From NCBI GenBank assembly GCA_051008735.1, contig JBPCXH010000066.1, forward strand, positions 1 to 23,996: a DNA stretch of 23,996 nucleotides, in the 5' to 3' direction. Source of the DNA: J054 sp051008735. GTDB lineage: Bacteria > Pseudomonadota > Gammaproteobacteria > Steroidobacterales > GCA-2729495. This document shows, in pieces, positions 1 to 8,555 of the stretch (its first letter is position 1; each line of letters begins with the position of its first letter). Made by a program: the position numbers and the translations under genes. Below the pieces are notes generated by a model. It was not told the origin of the DNA and did no database searches. It worked only from the letters and a program-made list of their open reading frames with translations.

Positions 1-25
1 GCTGCCGATGAACAGGCTGGCTTCG

Positions 26-1831
26 TTACCTGGAAGCCGGATAAGCAGCTGCAGACTTGCCGGCACGTCGTCCGAATGTGACGATATCGGAAACGGCATT
101 GCCGCCGAGCCGATTGGCCCCATGCACGCCGCCCGTTACCTCACCGGCCGCATAGAGCCCCCGGACCACCTGGCCGTCAAGCCCAAGGACCTGGGTCTGG
201 CTATTGATGCGCAGACCACCCATGGTGTGATGAATAGCGGGAGCCACTTCAATGGCATAGAAATCCGGTTCATCAATTGAACGCGCAATGTCCTGGCGAG
301 AAAATTCTTTATCAACGCCGGTCGCCGCATAGTCGTTATAGCGATTGACAGTCTCAGCCAGGACTGCAGCATCCATCGCCAGAGACTTAGCTAACGCGGC
401 TAATGTGGACTCACTGATAACTGCACCAAGTTCTACATAGCCTTCAATCTGCTGCAGAGAACTACGCACGCCTTGGTCGAAAATCAAAAAGGCGTGATCG
501 CCATCCTGTTCAAGAATGGCGGCGGCAGCCACATCACGCGTGGTGAGTTCATTGACGAAGCGCCGTCCGCCCTCATTAACCAGGATAGCGCCGTTACCGC
601 GGACGGCCTCCGTGACCAGCACACCGCCCACAGGGGAGTAAGTGGGATGGGCCTGGATAAACTGCATATCCACGGTCCCGGCGCCCGCCGCCGTGGCAAC
701 ATTCAGGCCATCACCGGTGGCGCCAGGCTGATTGGTGGCGGCAAAGCCACGCAATTTCGCATCGTAGCTGGCCACCAGTGCGTTGTTCTTGCCAAAGCCA
801 CCAGCGGCAACCACAACAGCGGGCGCCTGAATCCAGTAAATACCGGTGTATCTGCCCTGCACCAGCAATCCCCGCACCGCCCCGGACTCGTCTTCCAGAA
901 TCTCCACCGCCCGAGTATTCAGACGCAAATCAACGTTGCGCTGGCTAGCGTTGTTGTACAACACCTGAACGATATGTTTGCCAACCGCGAGGCCGCCGGT
1001 GGGCCGGTGCGTCCTGTCGACGCTGGCACCGCCCATACGCCCCACATCGCTCATATCCGCACCCATGCCGGTCAGCCAGTCCACCGTGTTCGCCGACTCC
1101 GACACCAACACCTCTACCAGTGCCGGGTCATTCTTATCCTTCCCGCCTTTAATGGTGTCGGTTGTCATCAAGGCAAGACTATCTTGAATACCCAGGGCTG
1201 CTTGCTGCCGGGTTTCAGCCGCATTCAGACCGCCTGCAGCCAATTTTGAGTTACCGCCAATCACGGGTTCTTTCTCGACCACAATCACGCGGGCATTTTT
1301 GTCCGCTGCTGCGACTGCCGCGGAAAGCCCCGCACCCCCTGAACCGATTACAACAACATCAACCGTATCGCGGGGCGGTTCGTTTAAGACCGCATCAAAA
1401 CCGGCTGATTGCCTCTGTAATTTATCGATACTTACTTCAACACGCTCCCATGTGCCGGCGAACGGCAAACTGAACTCAAAGCTGTGACAAGCACTGCAAT
1501 AGGGGACCGACGGCGAGTGTGCAGCATGACAGGTTGTGCAGGCGGGCTCGCCGGGCAGGTGAGACAGGTGTGGATCAATTTCGCGCTCACCGATTTCCAC
1601 GGACACATTATTCAACGAACCATGGCAGGCAGAGCAGTTGGAATTCTCCTGGCTCAGATTGTCATTGGACAACGGTGGGCCACCGTCATGACAAGCCACA
1701 CAACTCAAACCCTGGTCACGATGAAAATTTGCCAGATTATCCGCGGCCTGAGCCATCAGTCCCGGCCAGACTATCGCCGCCAGGATAAACCCCCAAAAGG
1801 CCATCGGCGGTGCGACTAATGAAATGGGCAT
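26..1831 (-). CDS. fccA: Periplasmic tetraheme flavocytochrome c fumarate reductase
   Basis: This 601-residue protein resembles the soluble periplasmic fumarate reductases of Shewanella in length and domain order. An N-terminal export signal (about residues 10-30) is followed by four c-type heme motifs at residues 44-48, 66-70, 98-102 and 112-116. An FAD-binding domain begins near residue 157 with the dinucleotide fold VVVIGSGGAGLSAA. The catalytic set known from Shewanella Fcc3 is visible: His in AHPTYSP, Glu and Arg in TEAVRG, the proton-donating Arg in TTRD, His in HHTMGG and Arg in GANRLGGN. As I recall the family, urocanate reductase has Tyr and Asp at two of these positions, so fumarate is the better substrate call. 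It is the last gene of the aspartase-asparaginase operon, starting 30 bp after the asparaginase stop. The ribosome site is weak, and a second ATG at codon 10 is possible. Electrons would come from a CymA-like quinol dehydrogenase, not present here. Confidence 0.93.
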   Translation of the reverse strand: MPISLVAPPMAFWGFILAAIVWPGLMAQAADNLANFHRDQGLSCVACHDGGPPLSNDNLSQENSNCSACHGSLNNVSVEIGEREIDPHLSHLPGEPACTTCHAAHSPSVPYCSACHSFEFSLPFAGTWERVEVSIDKLQRQSAGFDAVLNEPPRDTVDVVVIGSGGAGLSAAVAAADKNARVIVVEKEPVIGGNSKLAAGGLNAAETRQQAALGIQDSLALMTTDTIKGGKDKNDPALVEVLVSESANTVDWLTGMGADMSDVGRMGGASVDRTHRPTGGLAVGKHIVQVLYNNASQRNVDLRLNTRAVEILEDESGAVRGLLVQGRYTGIYWIQAPAVVVAAGGFGKNNALVASYDAKLRGFAATNQPGATGDGLNVATAAGAGTVDMQFIQAHPTYSPVGGVLVTEAVRGNGAILVNEGGRRFVNELTTRDVAAAAILEQDGDHAFLIFDQGVRSSLQQIEGYVELGAVISESTLAALAKSLAMDAAVLAETVNRYNDYAATGVDKEFSRQDIARSIDEPDFYAIEVAPAIHHTMGGLRINSQTQVLGLDGQVVRGLYAAGEVTGGVHGANRLGGNAVSDIVTFGRRAGKSAAAYPASR

Positions 1832-1861
1832 GGCCTGGATATTCTCAGCTATAGCCCCGAA

Positions 1862-2926
1862 TCAATAGATATCAAAGTCGGCCTGTACAGCCTGGATGTC
1901 CGTGGTATTCAACAGTACAAGCTTCAATAACACACGAGACTTGGCGGGGTTCAGCGTCCCCGAGGCAATGGTGCCCACTTCGTCATCGCTGACTTCCACG
2001 TTTCGCCCCGTCGCACCGGTGGGTACCCGCGACGAACGCACCACGACCACGCCTTTGCTGATGGCCCTCTTAACCGCTTCCAGCGCAGGTCCGGTCATGT
2101 TGCCATTGCCTACACCGGCAGTTACCAGACCTTTCGCACCATTTTTGACGGCAGCGTCAATTAAATCCGCAGACACATCGGCCGTGATGTAAATCACATC
2201 AACCCGCGGCAACTTATCCACGCCCTCGACGGAAAACTCGCTGTCAGTCGTGTGGATGCTGTAGGGATAGCGGTAGTAACGATTTTTTCCGTAGAGTGAC
2301 TCACCGATTAAACCGCTTTCCGATGACTCAAAGGTATGGACGGCAGTGGTGTTGGTCTTGGTGACGCTGCGGGCATCATGAATATGATCATTGGCAACAA
2401 TCATCACGCCCCGGCCCTTGGCCTTTGGATCTGCCGCGATGGCAACAGCATTGAAGATGTTAATGGGTCCGTCTGCGGACAGTGCCGTCGATGGCCTCAT
2501 AGCCGCGGTCATCACCACCGGCTTATCGCCTTTCACCGTCAGGTTCAGAAAATAGCCAGTTTCTTCCAGGGTATCCGTGCCATGGGTAATCACAATGCCA
2601 TCGACCGCAGAAGACTTCTGCAGCTCATTAATTCGTGCGGCCAGTTTCAGCCAAATTTCGTCCGACATATCCTGGCTGCCCACGTTGGCGATCTGCTCAC
2701 CCGTGACCGTGGCGATTTCCGTGATCTGCGGGACCGCATTGATCAGCACTTCAACGCCCACCTGCCCTGAGGTATAGCCCGCCTGGGTCTGGGTCTGCGC
2801 AGAACCGGCAATGGTGCCCCCGGTGGCAAGAATCACCACATTAGGCTTGCTGGCATGACCGCCGGCCTGGGCCAGTCCTGCCAACAGCACCAAGGATGTA
2901 AAGAAAACAGCTTTATAAATTCTCAT
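1862..2926 (-). CDS. ansB: Type II (periplasmic) L-asparaginase
   Basis: This enzyme hydrolyses L-asparagine to L-aspartate and ammonia. The 354-residue product has a signal peptide ending near AQAGG and then closely follows E. coli AnsB. ILATGGTIAGS carries the nucleophile Thr38 of the precursor. THGTDTLEET carries the second Thr-Asp pair, AMRPSTALSADGP follows, and VTKTNTT carries the catalytic Lys. The C-terminal VRSSRVPTGAT and ASGTLNP blocks are also present. I chose the ATG at 2926 over an upstream in-frame start at 2965 because GGAG lies about 8 nt before it and the signal peptide then begins at residue 1. It sits between the exported aspartase (61 bp upstream) and fumarate reductase (30 bp downstream), so its product aspartate is made in the same compartment as the next enzyme. 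Some family members also accept glutamine; the sequence does not settle that. Confidence 0.95.
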   Translation of the reverse strand: MRIYKAVFFTSLVLLAGLAQAGGHASKPNVVILATGGTIAGSAQTQTQAGYTSGQVGVEVLINAVPQITEIATVTGEQIANVGSQDMSDEIWLKLAARINELQKSSAVDGIVITHGTDTLEETGYFLNLTVKGDKPVVMTAAMRPSTALSADGPINIFNAVAIAADPKAKGRGVMIVANDHIHDARSVTKTNTTAVHTFESSESGLIGESLYGKNRYYRYPYSIHTTDSEFSVEGVDKLPRVDVIYITADVSADLIDAAVKNGAKGLVTAGVGNGNMTGPALEAVKRAISKGVVVVRSSRVPTGATGRNVEVSDDEVGTIASGTLNPAKSRVLLKLVLLNTTDIQAVQADFDIY

Positions 2927-2987
2927 GGGTCTTTCTCCATTCGATCTGACAGGTATTGTCTGCAAGGATCGATCGTATTCATAAATT

Positions 2988-4463
2988 TTATTGATAAGCC
3001 TTGGGATCCAGGCCAGTTAATTCTTCCACGTCCAGCAAATCCTCGATCTGTTCGTCCGTGAGAATTTTCTTCTCACGAATTATCTGCAGAATCCCCTTGT
3101 CTGTCTTATAGGCTTCCTTGGCCAGCTCCGTAGCTGCCTCGTAGCCAATAACCGGATTCAAAGCCGTGACGATACCAACGGTCCGCTCAATATAGCTCTC
3201 AAGCGTATCCCGGTTGGCTGTAATGCCATCAATGCACCGCTCGCGGAGAGTGCGCATGGCATTGGTAAGTAACATTTGCGACTCAAGAATGGCAATAGCT
3301 TCCAGGGGCTCGTAGGCATTCAACTGCAACTGGCCATTACGTGCGCTCAGAGTGACTGCCAGGTCGTTCCCAATCACGCGGAAAGACACAAGGTTCATCA
3401 ATTCGGCAATTACCGGATTAACCTTACCGGGCATGATGGAAGACCCAGGCTGCATCGGCGGCAGGTTAATTTCGCCGAGGCCGGCGCGGGGACCCGAAGA
3501 CAGCAGAATAAGATCGCTGGCAATCTTCGACAGCTTGACGGCCAGATTCCTCAGCGCACCCGACTCAACAATAAAGGCCTGCTGATCCCAGGAAGCCTGG
3601 ATCAGATCATCCGCCTTGACGAAAGGCTTGCCCGTGAGCCTGGCCAGGTTCTTGGCCACGGCTTCGGCATAACCCGACGGCGCGTTGATACCCGTGCCGA
3701 TTGCCGTGCCTCCCATATTGATCGGGTAAAGCGACTTCTCTGACAGGCGCAGAAAGGCTATCTCGCTCTCCAGGCCATTGGCCATGGCGTGAAACTCCTG
3801 CCCCAGGGTCATGGGCACCGCATCCTGCATTTCAGTACGGCCCATCTTCAATACCTGCAGAAATTCATCCCCCTTGGCACGCAAGGCGGTAACCAGCAGC
3901 TCGGCTTCAGCAACCAGTGCATCATTCTGCGTCAGGATCGCGACCTTAAGTGCTGTGGGATAAGAATCATTGGTCGACTGAGACATATTGAGGTCATCGT
4001 GGGGTTCAATGACTTCGTAGTCACCCAACTCTTTACCCATCAACTCCAGGGCCACATTCGCCAACACCTCGTTAGCATTCATATTGGTGGAAGTACCGGC
4101 CCCTCCCTGGTACGGATCGACCAGAAACTGATCGTGATAACGACCCTCAAGGATCGCTTCACCCGCTCTGACAATCGCGTCCCGGGTCTTGGCATCCATT
4201 TTGCCAACCTTCACATTGCCTTCGGCAGCCGCCATTTTGACCAGGGCCCAGCCATTGATCAGCGCAGGATAATCCTGCAGCGTGCGGCCGGAGATCTGAA
4301 AATTCTCTAAAGCGCGGGCGGTCTGGATACCGTAGTAGGCATCGGCCGGCACAGCCTTCTGACCCAGAAGATCGACCTCCATGCGCTGGTGTTCTTTCGC
4401 GCCGGCGCCAGACATCACGGTGACTGCGGCAGCTGCGAACAAGCAGATAATCTTTTTATTCAT
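2988..4463 (-). CDS. aspA: Aspartate ammonia-lyase with an export signal
   Basis: The 491-residue product belongs to the aspartase/fumarase superfamily and should convert L-aspartate to fumarate and ammonia. VDLLG, VPADAYYG, KMGRTEMQDAVPMTLGQEF and the catalytic loop GSSIMPGKVNP match E. coli AspA better than class II fumarase, which has GRTHLQDATPLTLGQE. The unusual part is the N-terminus: MNKKIICLFAAAAVTVMSGA, then GA-KE, is a typical Sec signal peptide placed before the point where cytoplasmic aspartases begin (Met28, MEVDLLG). The ATG at 4463 has GGAG six bases upstream, while Met28 lacks a convincing ribosome site, so the exported form is the favoured reading. An upstream in-frame start at 4526 is unlikely. 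It is the first gene of the operon leading to asparaginase and flavocytochrome fumarate reductase, and is divergent from the DUF3604 gene across 144 bp. Confidence 0.92.
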   Translation of the reverse strand: MNKKIICLFAAAAVTVMSGAGAKEHQRMEVDLLGQKAVPADAYYGIQTARALENFQISGRTLQDYPALINGWALVKMAAAEGNVKVGKMDAKTRDAIVRAGEAILEGRYHDQFLVDPYQGGAGTSTNMNANEVLANVALELMGKELGDYEVIEPHDDLNMSQSTNDSYPTALKVAILTQNDALVAEAELLVTALRAKGDEFLQVLKMGRTEMQDAVPMTLGQEFHAMANGLESEIAFLRLSEKSLYPINMGGTAIGTGINAPSGYAEAVAKNLARLTGKPFVKADDLIQASWDQQAFIVESGALRNLAVKLSKIASDLILLSSGPRAGLGEINLPPMQPGSSIMPGKVNPVIAELMNLVSFRVIGNDLAVTLSARNGQLQLNAYEPLEAIAILESQMLLTNAMRTLRERCIDGITANRDTLESYIERTVGIVTALNPVIGYEAATELAKEAYKTDKGILQIIREKKILTDEQIEDLLDVEELTGLDPKAYQ

Positions 4464-4607
4464 ACTGTGCTCCAAAAGCATCTCAAACTGCCGACGCGCC
4501 TGGTAACGAGATTTCGTGCCGACCATTTGCCGAGGGAAATTTCGAGTAGAATGGTACCAAGCAATAATGCAACCGACTCAACAAGGCTGCAATACAGGGA
4601 AATACTG

Positions 4608-6530
4608 ATGAACACTCGTACCACCGTTTCCGTATTAGTTGGCTGCCTGAGCGCTACCCTGGCTACAGCAGGTGATCCGTTACCGCCAGCTGAAGGCCTG
4701 GTTGACGCGTTTCAGGGGCAGGAAAAATTCTCACCCTATGCCGGCCGCAATTTCCCTGATCGCCCGTATTTCGGCGACACGCATTTGCACACAGGCCTGT
4801 CCATGGATGCAGGTGCTTTCGGTGCGCGCTTGAATCCCGAAGATGCCTATCGTTTTGCCAGCGGTGAGGAAATCACATCCTCAACGGGGCTGCCGGTAAG
4901 ATTGTCAAAACCCCTGGATTTTCTGGTTGTTGCCGATCACTCCGACAACATGGGCTTTTTCCCCAGACTCTATGCCGGTGACCCCGAGCTCCTTGCTGAC
5001 CCCGTTGGCAAAGAATGGTACGAAAAGATTCAGCAAGGTGGTCAAGCAGGCGTAGAGGTCGCCGCTGACGTGATTGTTCGCTTCTCGCAGGGTAATTTCC
5101 CACCGGCGCTGGAATCGCTGCCTGGCTCCATGGCCTACCGCGCCGCCTGGGAAGAAACGGTGCAGGCCGCTGAAAAGTACAACGACCCGGGTAGCTTCAC
5201 CGCGTTCATCGGTTATGAGTGGACCTCAAATACCGGGGGCAACAATCTTCATCGCGTCGTGGTTTACCGCGACGATGCCACCAAGGCCAGTGCAATGGAG
5301 CCGTTTACCACGATCAAGCCTCTGGGCAGCGACAATCCACGTGACCTGTGGAAGTGGATGCAGGCCTACGAAGATAAAACAGGGGGCAACGTGCTGGCCA
5401 TTGCCCACAACGGCAACCTGAGTAACGGCATTATGTTCCCGGAACGCGATTCCTTCACGGGTAAACGACTCGACAAGGAGTACGTCCAAACGCGAGCCAA
5501 ATGGGAGCCGCTCTACGAAGCAACCCAGATCAAGGGCGACGGTGAAGCCCACCCGTTCCTCTCGCCGAATGATGAGTTTGCGGACTACGAAAACTGGGCC
5601 AAGGGCAACCTGGATCTTAGCGTGGCCAAGCAAGACAACATGCTGCAATTTGAGTACGCACGATCGGCACTGCAGATTGGACTCCAACTGGAGCAGCGCC
5701 TGGGCACCAACCCTTATCAGTTCGGCATGATTGGCTCTACGGACAGTCATACAGGCTTGGCAACAGCCGAAGAAGAAAACTTTTTCGGCAAGCATTCAGG
5801 CGCCGAACCAAGCCCGACCCGGTACCAGCACCCAATGGCTGAAACACCGGGCGGCAAGTACGAAAGCTGGGACATGGTGGCCTCGGGTCTGGCCGCTGTC
5901 TGGGCGACAGAAAATACCCGCGGTGCCCTGTTCGATGCCATGGAACGAAAAGAAACCTATGCGACCACAGGCCCGCGTATGACAGTCCGTTTCTTTGGTG
6001 GCTGGGACTTCAACGCGGATGACGCCAACAGCCGACTGCCGGCGAATGCCGGCTATCGGAAAGGCATCCCCATGGGCAGCACTCTGATGCCAGCCCCGTC
6101 AGCCGACGGGGCGCCCAGCTTCCTGGTGGCAGCCCTGAGAGATCCGATTTCCGGAAATCTGGACCGTATACAAATCGTGAAAGGCTGGATTGACGACGGC
6201 AAGCGACAGGAAAAAGTCTACGACGTAGCCTGGTCGGGTGATCGCCAGCCTGGCGCAGACGGAAAGCTGCCGCCTGTCGGCAATACGGTCAACATCCCCA
6301 AAGCGACCTGGACCAACACTATCGGCTCCCCGGAGCTGATTGGCGTATGGACTGATCCAGATTTCGATGCCGATCAGCCCGCTGTCTACTATGTCCGGGT
6401 GCTGGAAATTCCGACACCGCGCTGGACCGCTTATGAAGCAGCTCGTTTCGGCGTGACCATGCCGGCCAATGTGCCCATGACCACTCAGGAGCGGGCCTAT
6501 ACCTCACCCATCTGGTACAACCCGCAATAG
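4608..6530 (+). CDS. Exported DUF3604 protein (PHP-like putative metallohydrolase)
   Basis: This 640-residue protein matches the DUF3604 family, whose reaction is not established to my knowledge. A signal peptide (residues 1-21) is followed by motifs resembling the metal-binding blocks of PHP phosphoesterases: FGDTHLHTG (residues 56-63), VVADHSDNMG (about 107-116), IGYEWTS, AIAHNGNLSNG (about 264) and GSTDSHTGLA (about 380). The ordered His and Asp residues suggest a multinuclear metal site. The ATG at 4608 is preceded by AGGGA seven bases upstream and opens directly into the signal peptide. An in-frame ORF extends upstream to 4389, but that would overlap the divergent aspartase gene. The gene ends shortly before a strong terminator. 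Its position opposite the asparagine/aspartate/fumarate operon hints at a shared promoter region, but I see no direct functional link. Confidence 0.85.
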   Translation: MNTRTTVSVLVGCLSATLATAGDPLPPAEGLVDAFQGQEKFSPYAGRNFPDRPYFGDTHLHTGLSMDAGAFGARLNPEDAYRFASGEEITSSTGLPVRLSKPLDFLVVADHSDNMGFFPRLYAGDPELLADPVGKEWYEKIQQGGQAGVEVAADVIVRFSQGNFPPALESLPGSMAYRAAWEETVQAAEKYNDPGSFTAFIGYEWTSNTGGNNLHRVVVYRDDATKASAMEPFTTIKPLGSDNPRDLWKWMQAYEDKTGGNVLAIAHNGNLSNGIMFPERDSFTGKRLDKEYVQTRAKWEPLYEATQIKGDGEAHPFLSPNDEFADYENWAKGNLDLSVAKQDNMLQFEYARSALQIGLQLEQRLGTNPYQFGMIGSTDSHTGLATAEEENFFGKHSGAEPSPTRYQHPMAETPGGKYESWDMVASGLAAVWATENTRGALFDAMERKETYATTGPRMTVRFFGGWDFNADDANSRLPANAGYRKGIPMGSTLMPAPSADGAPSFLVAALRDPISGNLDRIQIVKGWIDDGKRQEKVYDVAWSGDRQPGADGKLPPVGNTVNIPKATWTNTIGSPELIGVWTDPDFDADQPAVYYVRVLEIPTPRWTAYEAARFGVTMPANVPMTTQERAYTSPIWYNPQ

Positions 6531-6550
6531 TTACACTCACTACGCATAGC

Positions 6551-6578
6551 AAAACGGCCCCAATAGGGGCCGTTTTTT
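6551..6578 (+). terminator. Rho-independent terminator after the DUF3604 gene
   Basis: A perfect 11-bp inverted repeat (AAAACGGCCCC, loop AATA, GGGGCCGTTTT) at 6551-6576 runs into a T tract ending at 6578, 20 bp after the DUF3604 stop codon. On the minus strand the same stem is followed by only four T residues. It may also stop the oppositely oriented methyltransferase-like transcript, which ends at 6596, though more weakly. Confidence 0.93.
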
Positions 6579-6595
6579 GACCGTGACTACCTGGC

Positions 6596-7210
6596 TCAGA
6601 GGCGAAACAGAAATTCCTGCATGCCATTGCTCAGCAACATGGCGCGATCGATAGTGTAGCCCTGCATACACAGGCCCAGGTCTTCCGGACTGTAACGGGG
6701 CGCGTCTCGCTGTTCGTCGCAAATGGTTGCATTAATCAAGCTGCCATCGTCCTGGGGAACATAGTGCCCCGGCTCAATCGGCATCTGTGCGTGGGAGTAA
6801 CAATTCAGGGCATGTACCAGGGTGCCGGCACGGCAACGATCGCGAATTCTGGCCATCAATGCCGTCAGGGCATCGCGATTCAGGTAATTCACGGTATCCC
6901 AGCAAAGCACCAGGTCCGCCGCTTCGGCATGGAGCTCGGGCAGCAATGCCTCCGTCGCAATACGCAGGTCCCTGGGCTCCATAGGCTCCTGCAAACCAGC
7001 CAGACCCTGGGCCACATCGGCGATGTCGAGCCGGCAGCGACGGCCGCCAAACAAAGAAATAACAGCCGGACAAACCGCCCCAAGATCCAGCACCACCCAA
7101 CGCTCGTCTTCAGGTATGCGTTCGATCAGGGACCGAAACAATGGTGCATTAAACGGCTCAGGCGCCGCTCGCCCTGACCGGGAAAATGATCGTGCGAGAG
7201 AACCGATCAT
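6596..7210 (-). CDS. SAM-dependent methyltransferase-like protein, degenerate motif I
   Basis: The 204-residue product looks like a class I methyltransferase fold. A first strand and loop, WVVLDLGAVCPAVISLFGG (about residues 38-56), is followed by an acidic second strand, RLDIAD, and a motif ADLVLCWDTVNYL that resembles the post-motif-I strand of small methyltransferases. The usual GxGxG of motif I is replaced by GAVCP, so SAM binding is uncertain and the protein may be a non-catalytic relative. A GAGGGG ribosome site lies 8 bases before the ATG at 7210. It follows the bactofilin gene after 36 bp in the same direction, so the two probably share a transcript. No substrate can be named. Confidence 0.7.
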   Translation of the reverse strand: MIGSLARSFSRSGRAAPEPFNAPLFRSLIERIPEDERWVVLDLGAVCPAVISLFGGRRCRLDIADVAQGLAGLQEPMEPRDLRIATEALLPELHAEAADLVLCWDTVNYLNRDALTALMARIRDRCRAGTLVHALNCYSHAQMPIEPGHYVPQDDGSLINATICDEQRDAPRYSPEDLGLCMQGYTIDRAMLLSNGMQEFLFRL

Positions 7211-7246
7211 CGTGTCAGCCCCCTCTCACCAGACCAACGCGGGACG

Positions 7247-7828
7247 TTAGCCCTTGGCCGCTTGAATGGGCTTTTCAGGCTGATTTACATCACCGTTTAC
7301 TTTCGATGCCGCAATCGGCGTCGGTTTAGGCGTAGCAGGCTTCGTTGAACTCGAGGCAATCGCCGCGTCACCCAGGGCAGCCCTCACCGCTTCGGGATCC
7401 ATCTCAATAGAACCCTTGAAATGGGCGCCGTCTTCGAGGCTGACCCGCGGTGCGGTGATGTTGCCCTTGACCGTTGCGCTTTTACGAATGCTGACTTGTT
7501 CAGCACCAAACAGATCGCCTTCGACTGCGCCCTCAACGGCCACGGTCTTGGCGTAGACGTCAGCATGAATTTTGCCATCACAACCAACAACGACTGCATT
7601 TTTCTTCAGCCGAACGGTGCCCTTCACCTCACCATCGATACGCAGATCTTCTTCGCCTTCCAGGTCGCCGTTTATACGAATAGACCGGCCAATGGCTGCC
7701 ACGCCCCCACCTGCCGATGAGCCTGCAGCGCCTCGTGACTGACGTCGGGAATCGGACCGTTGGTCATTAGCCTGGCTGCCATTGCCAGCGCCTGATTCAG
7801 AGTCGTCTTTCTTGCCCAGTTCAAACAT
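7247..7828 (-). CDS. Bactofilin (polymer-forming cytoskeletal protein)
   Basis: This 193-residue protein has a bactofilin core (about residues 45-150) of short beta-helix repeats. It starts with IGRSIRINGDLEGEEDLRIDG and continues with VVVGCDGKIHADV, VAVEGAVEGDLFG, VSIRKSATVKGNI and DGAHFKGSI. The core is flanked by a hydrophilic, Gly/Ser-rich N-terminal tail and a Pro/Ala/Lys-rich C-terminal tail, the usual arrangement for these membrane-associated polymers that help organise cell-wall synthesis and cell shape. GAGGGG is placed 6-7 bases before the ATG. No M23 peptidase, a common bactofilin partner, is adjacent; instead the downstream neighbour is the methyltransferase-like gene. Confidence 0.93.
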   Translation of the reverse strand: MFELGKKDDSESGAGNGSQANDQRSDSRRQSRGAAGSSAGGGVAAIGRSIRINGDLEGEEDLRIDGEVKGTVRLKKNAVVVGCDGKIHADVYAKTVAVEGAVEGDLFGAEQVSIRKSATVKGNITAPRVSLEDGAHFKGSIEMDPEAVRAALGDAAIASSSTKPATPKPTPIAASKVNGDVNQPEKPIQAAKG

Positions 7829-8083
7829 GAGTTTCCCCTCGATGTTGTATTTAGCAGCGATGTCAGGGTCCGCCGGGGGACTGTTTGCAGCTCGCTGCGG
7901 GTAGTGGATGGTGGCTTCTTTTTCTAGTTATCCTAAGCCCTTACAGAGGATATTAGCAGGAGTTGGCGAGATTGCGAGGGCCGCCGAAAAAAGTGGCCAA
8001 TAGTGACGGCAAGAGCCAATAAACCCCTGATTCTGGGCGAGTCCTGCTTGCGCTGGGCAGTGCACCCCTCGTAGGATTTGGGT

Positions 8084-8470
8084 ATGAAGTCTTTGCGCCC
8101 CTGGATTGCCTGCTGCGCCGCGATAGCATTGCTGGCCATGGCTTTGCCAGCGCCAGCCACTATCGCGGCACCCGTGGCCGCGGGTGATATTGCCCCCTGC
8201 CACGCTGATAGCCAGGCACCGACATCACATAATGACCACTGCGCCCAGGGATGCGAGACCTCGCCTCTGACTGACAGCGCGGGACCGGACTGGGCCCCCC
8301 AGACTCTTCGACAGCCGAATCCGGATTCTGAACCGGGCAAGCTGCTGGTTCCGGCCTACCGCCTTGAATTCAAACCTGCCTCTGCCCCCTGTATTGATGC
8401 GGCGCCGCGCGCGCCGCCTGACGGCTTGGCGGCGACACCCGTCGCCCGTCACGACCGACTACTCAACTAG
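8084..8470 (+). CDS. Small exported Cys/His protein, CopL-like, in the copper operon
   Basis: A 128-residue protein with a clear signal peptide (about residues 1-28). It then has a short Cys/His cluster, CHADSQAPTSHNDHCAQGC, and a low-complexity Pro/Ala-rich remainder. Its place directly upstream of copA, its size and its Cys/His content recall CopL-type proteins of Xanthomonas copper operons and other small periplasmic copper binders, but I do not recognise a definite family. The ATG at 8084 is preceded by AGGA seven bases upstream; a TTG two codons earlier is possible. An 85-bp gap to copA contains a small hairpin, GGCCC-TTC-GGGCC (around 8485-8497), with no T tract. Metal binding is inferred only from composition and context. 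Confidence 0.65.
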   Translation: MKSLRPWIACCAAIALLAMALPAPATIAAPVAAGDIAPCHADSQAPTSHNDHCAQGCETSPLTDSAGPDWAPQTLRQPNPDSEPGKLLVPAYRLEFKPASAPCIDAAPRAPPDGLAATPVARHDRLLN

Positions 8471-8555
8471 CGCTCTGTCACCCTCGGCCCTTCGGGCCTG
8501 ATCTGTGCGGGCGCCCGAAGACGCCCGTCCCGTGTGTGACGACAGGACAGTTGAG

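Noticed and set aside
473..1249. Plus-strand open frame of 258 codons inside the fumarate reductase gene
   Set aside because: It is antisense to the flavocytochrome, whose heme and FAD motifs fix the true frame; its translation has no signal, domain or plausible ribosome site.
4389..4607. Upstream extension of the DUF3604 frame
   Set aside because: It would overlap the start of the aspartase gene and lacks a signal peptide at its end; ATG 4608 has a good ribosome site and opens a signal peptide.
7938..7945. Single CTTACAG upstream of the bactofilin gene
   Set aside because: No second copy at 11 or 22 bp; a lone heptamer is expected by chance.
7996..8021. Direct repeat GCCAATA (19 bp apart) before the copper operon as a metal-regulator site
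   Set aside because: Spacing and sequence do not match a CueR or CopR site I know, and only two copies exist.
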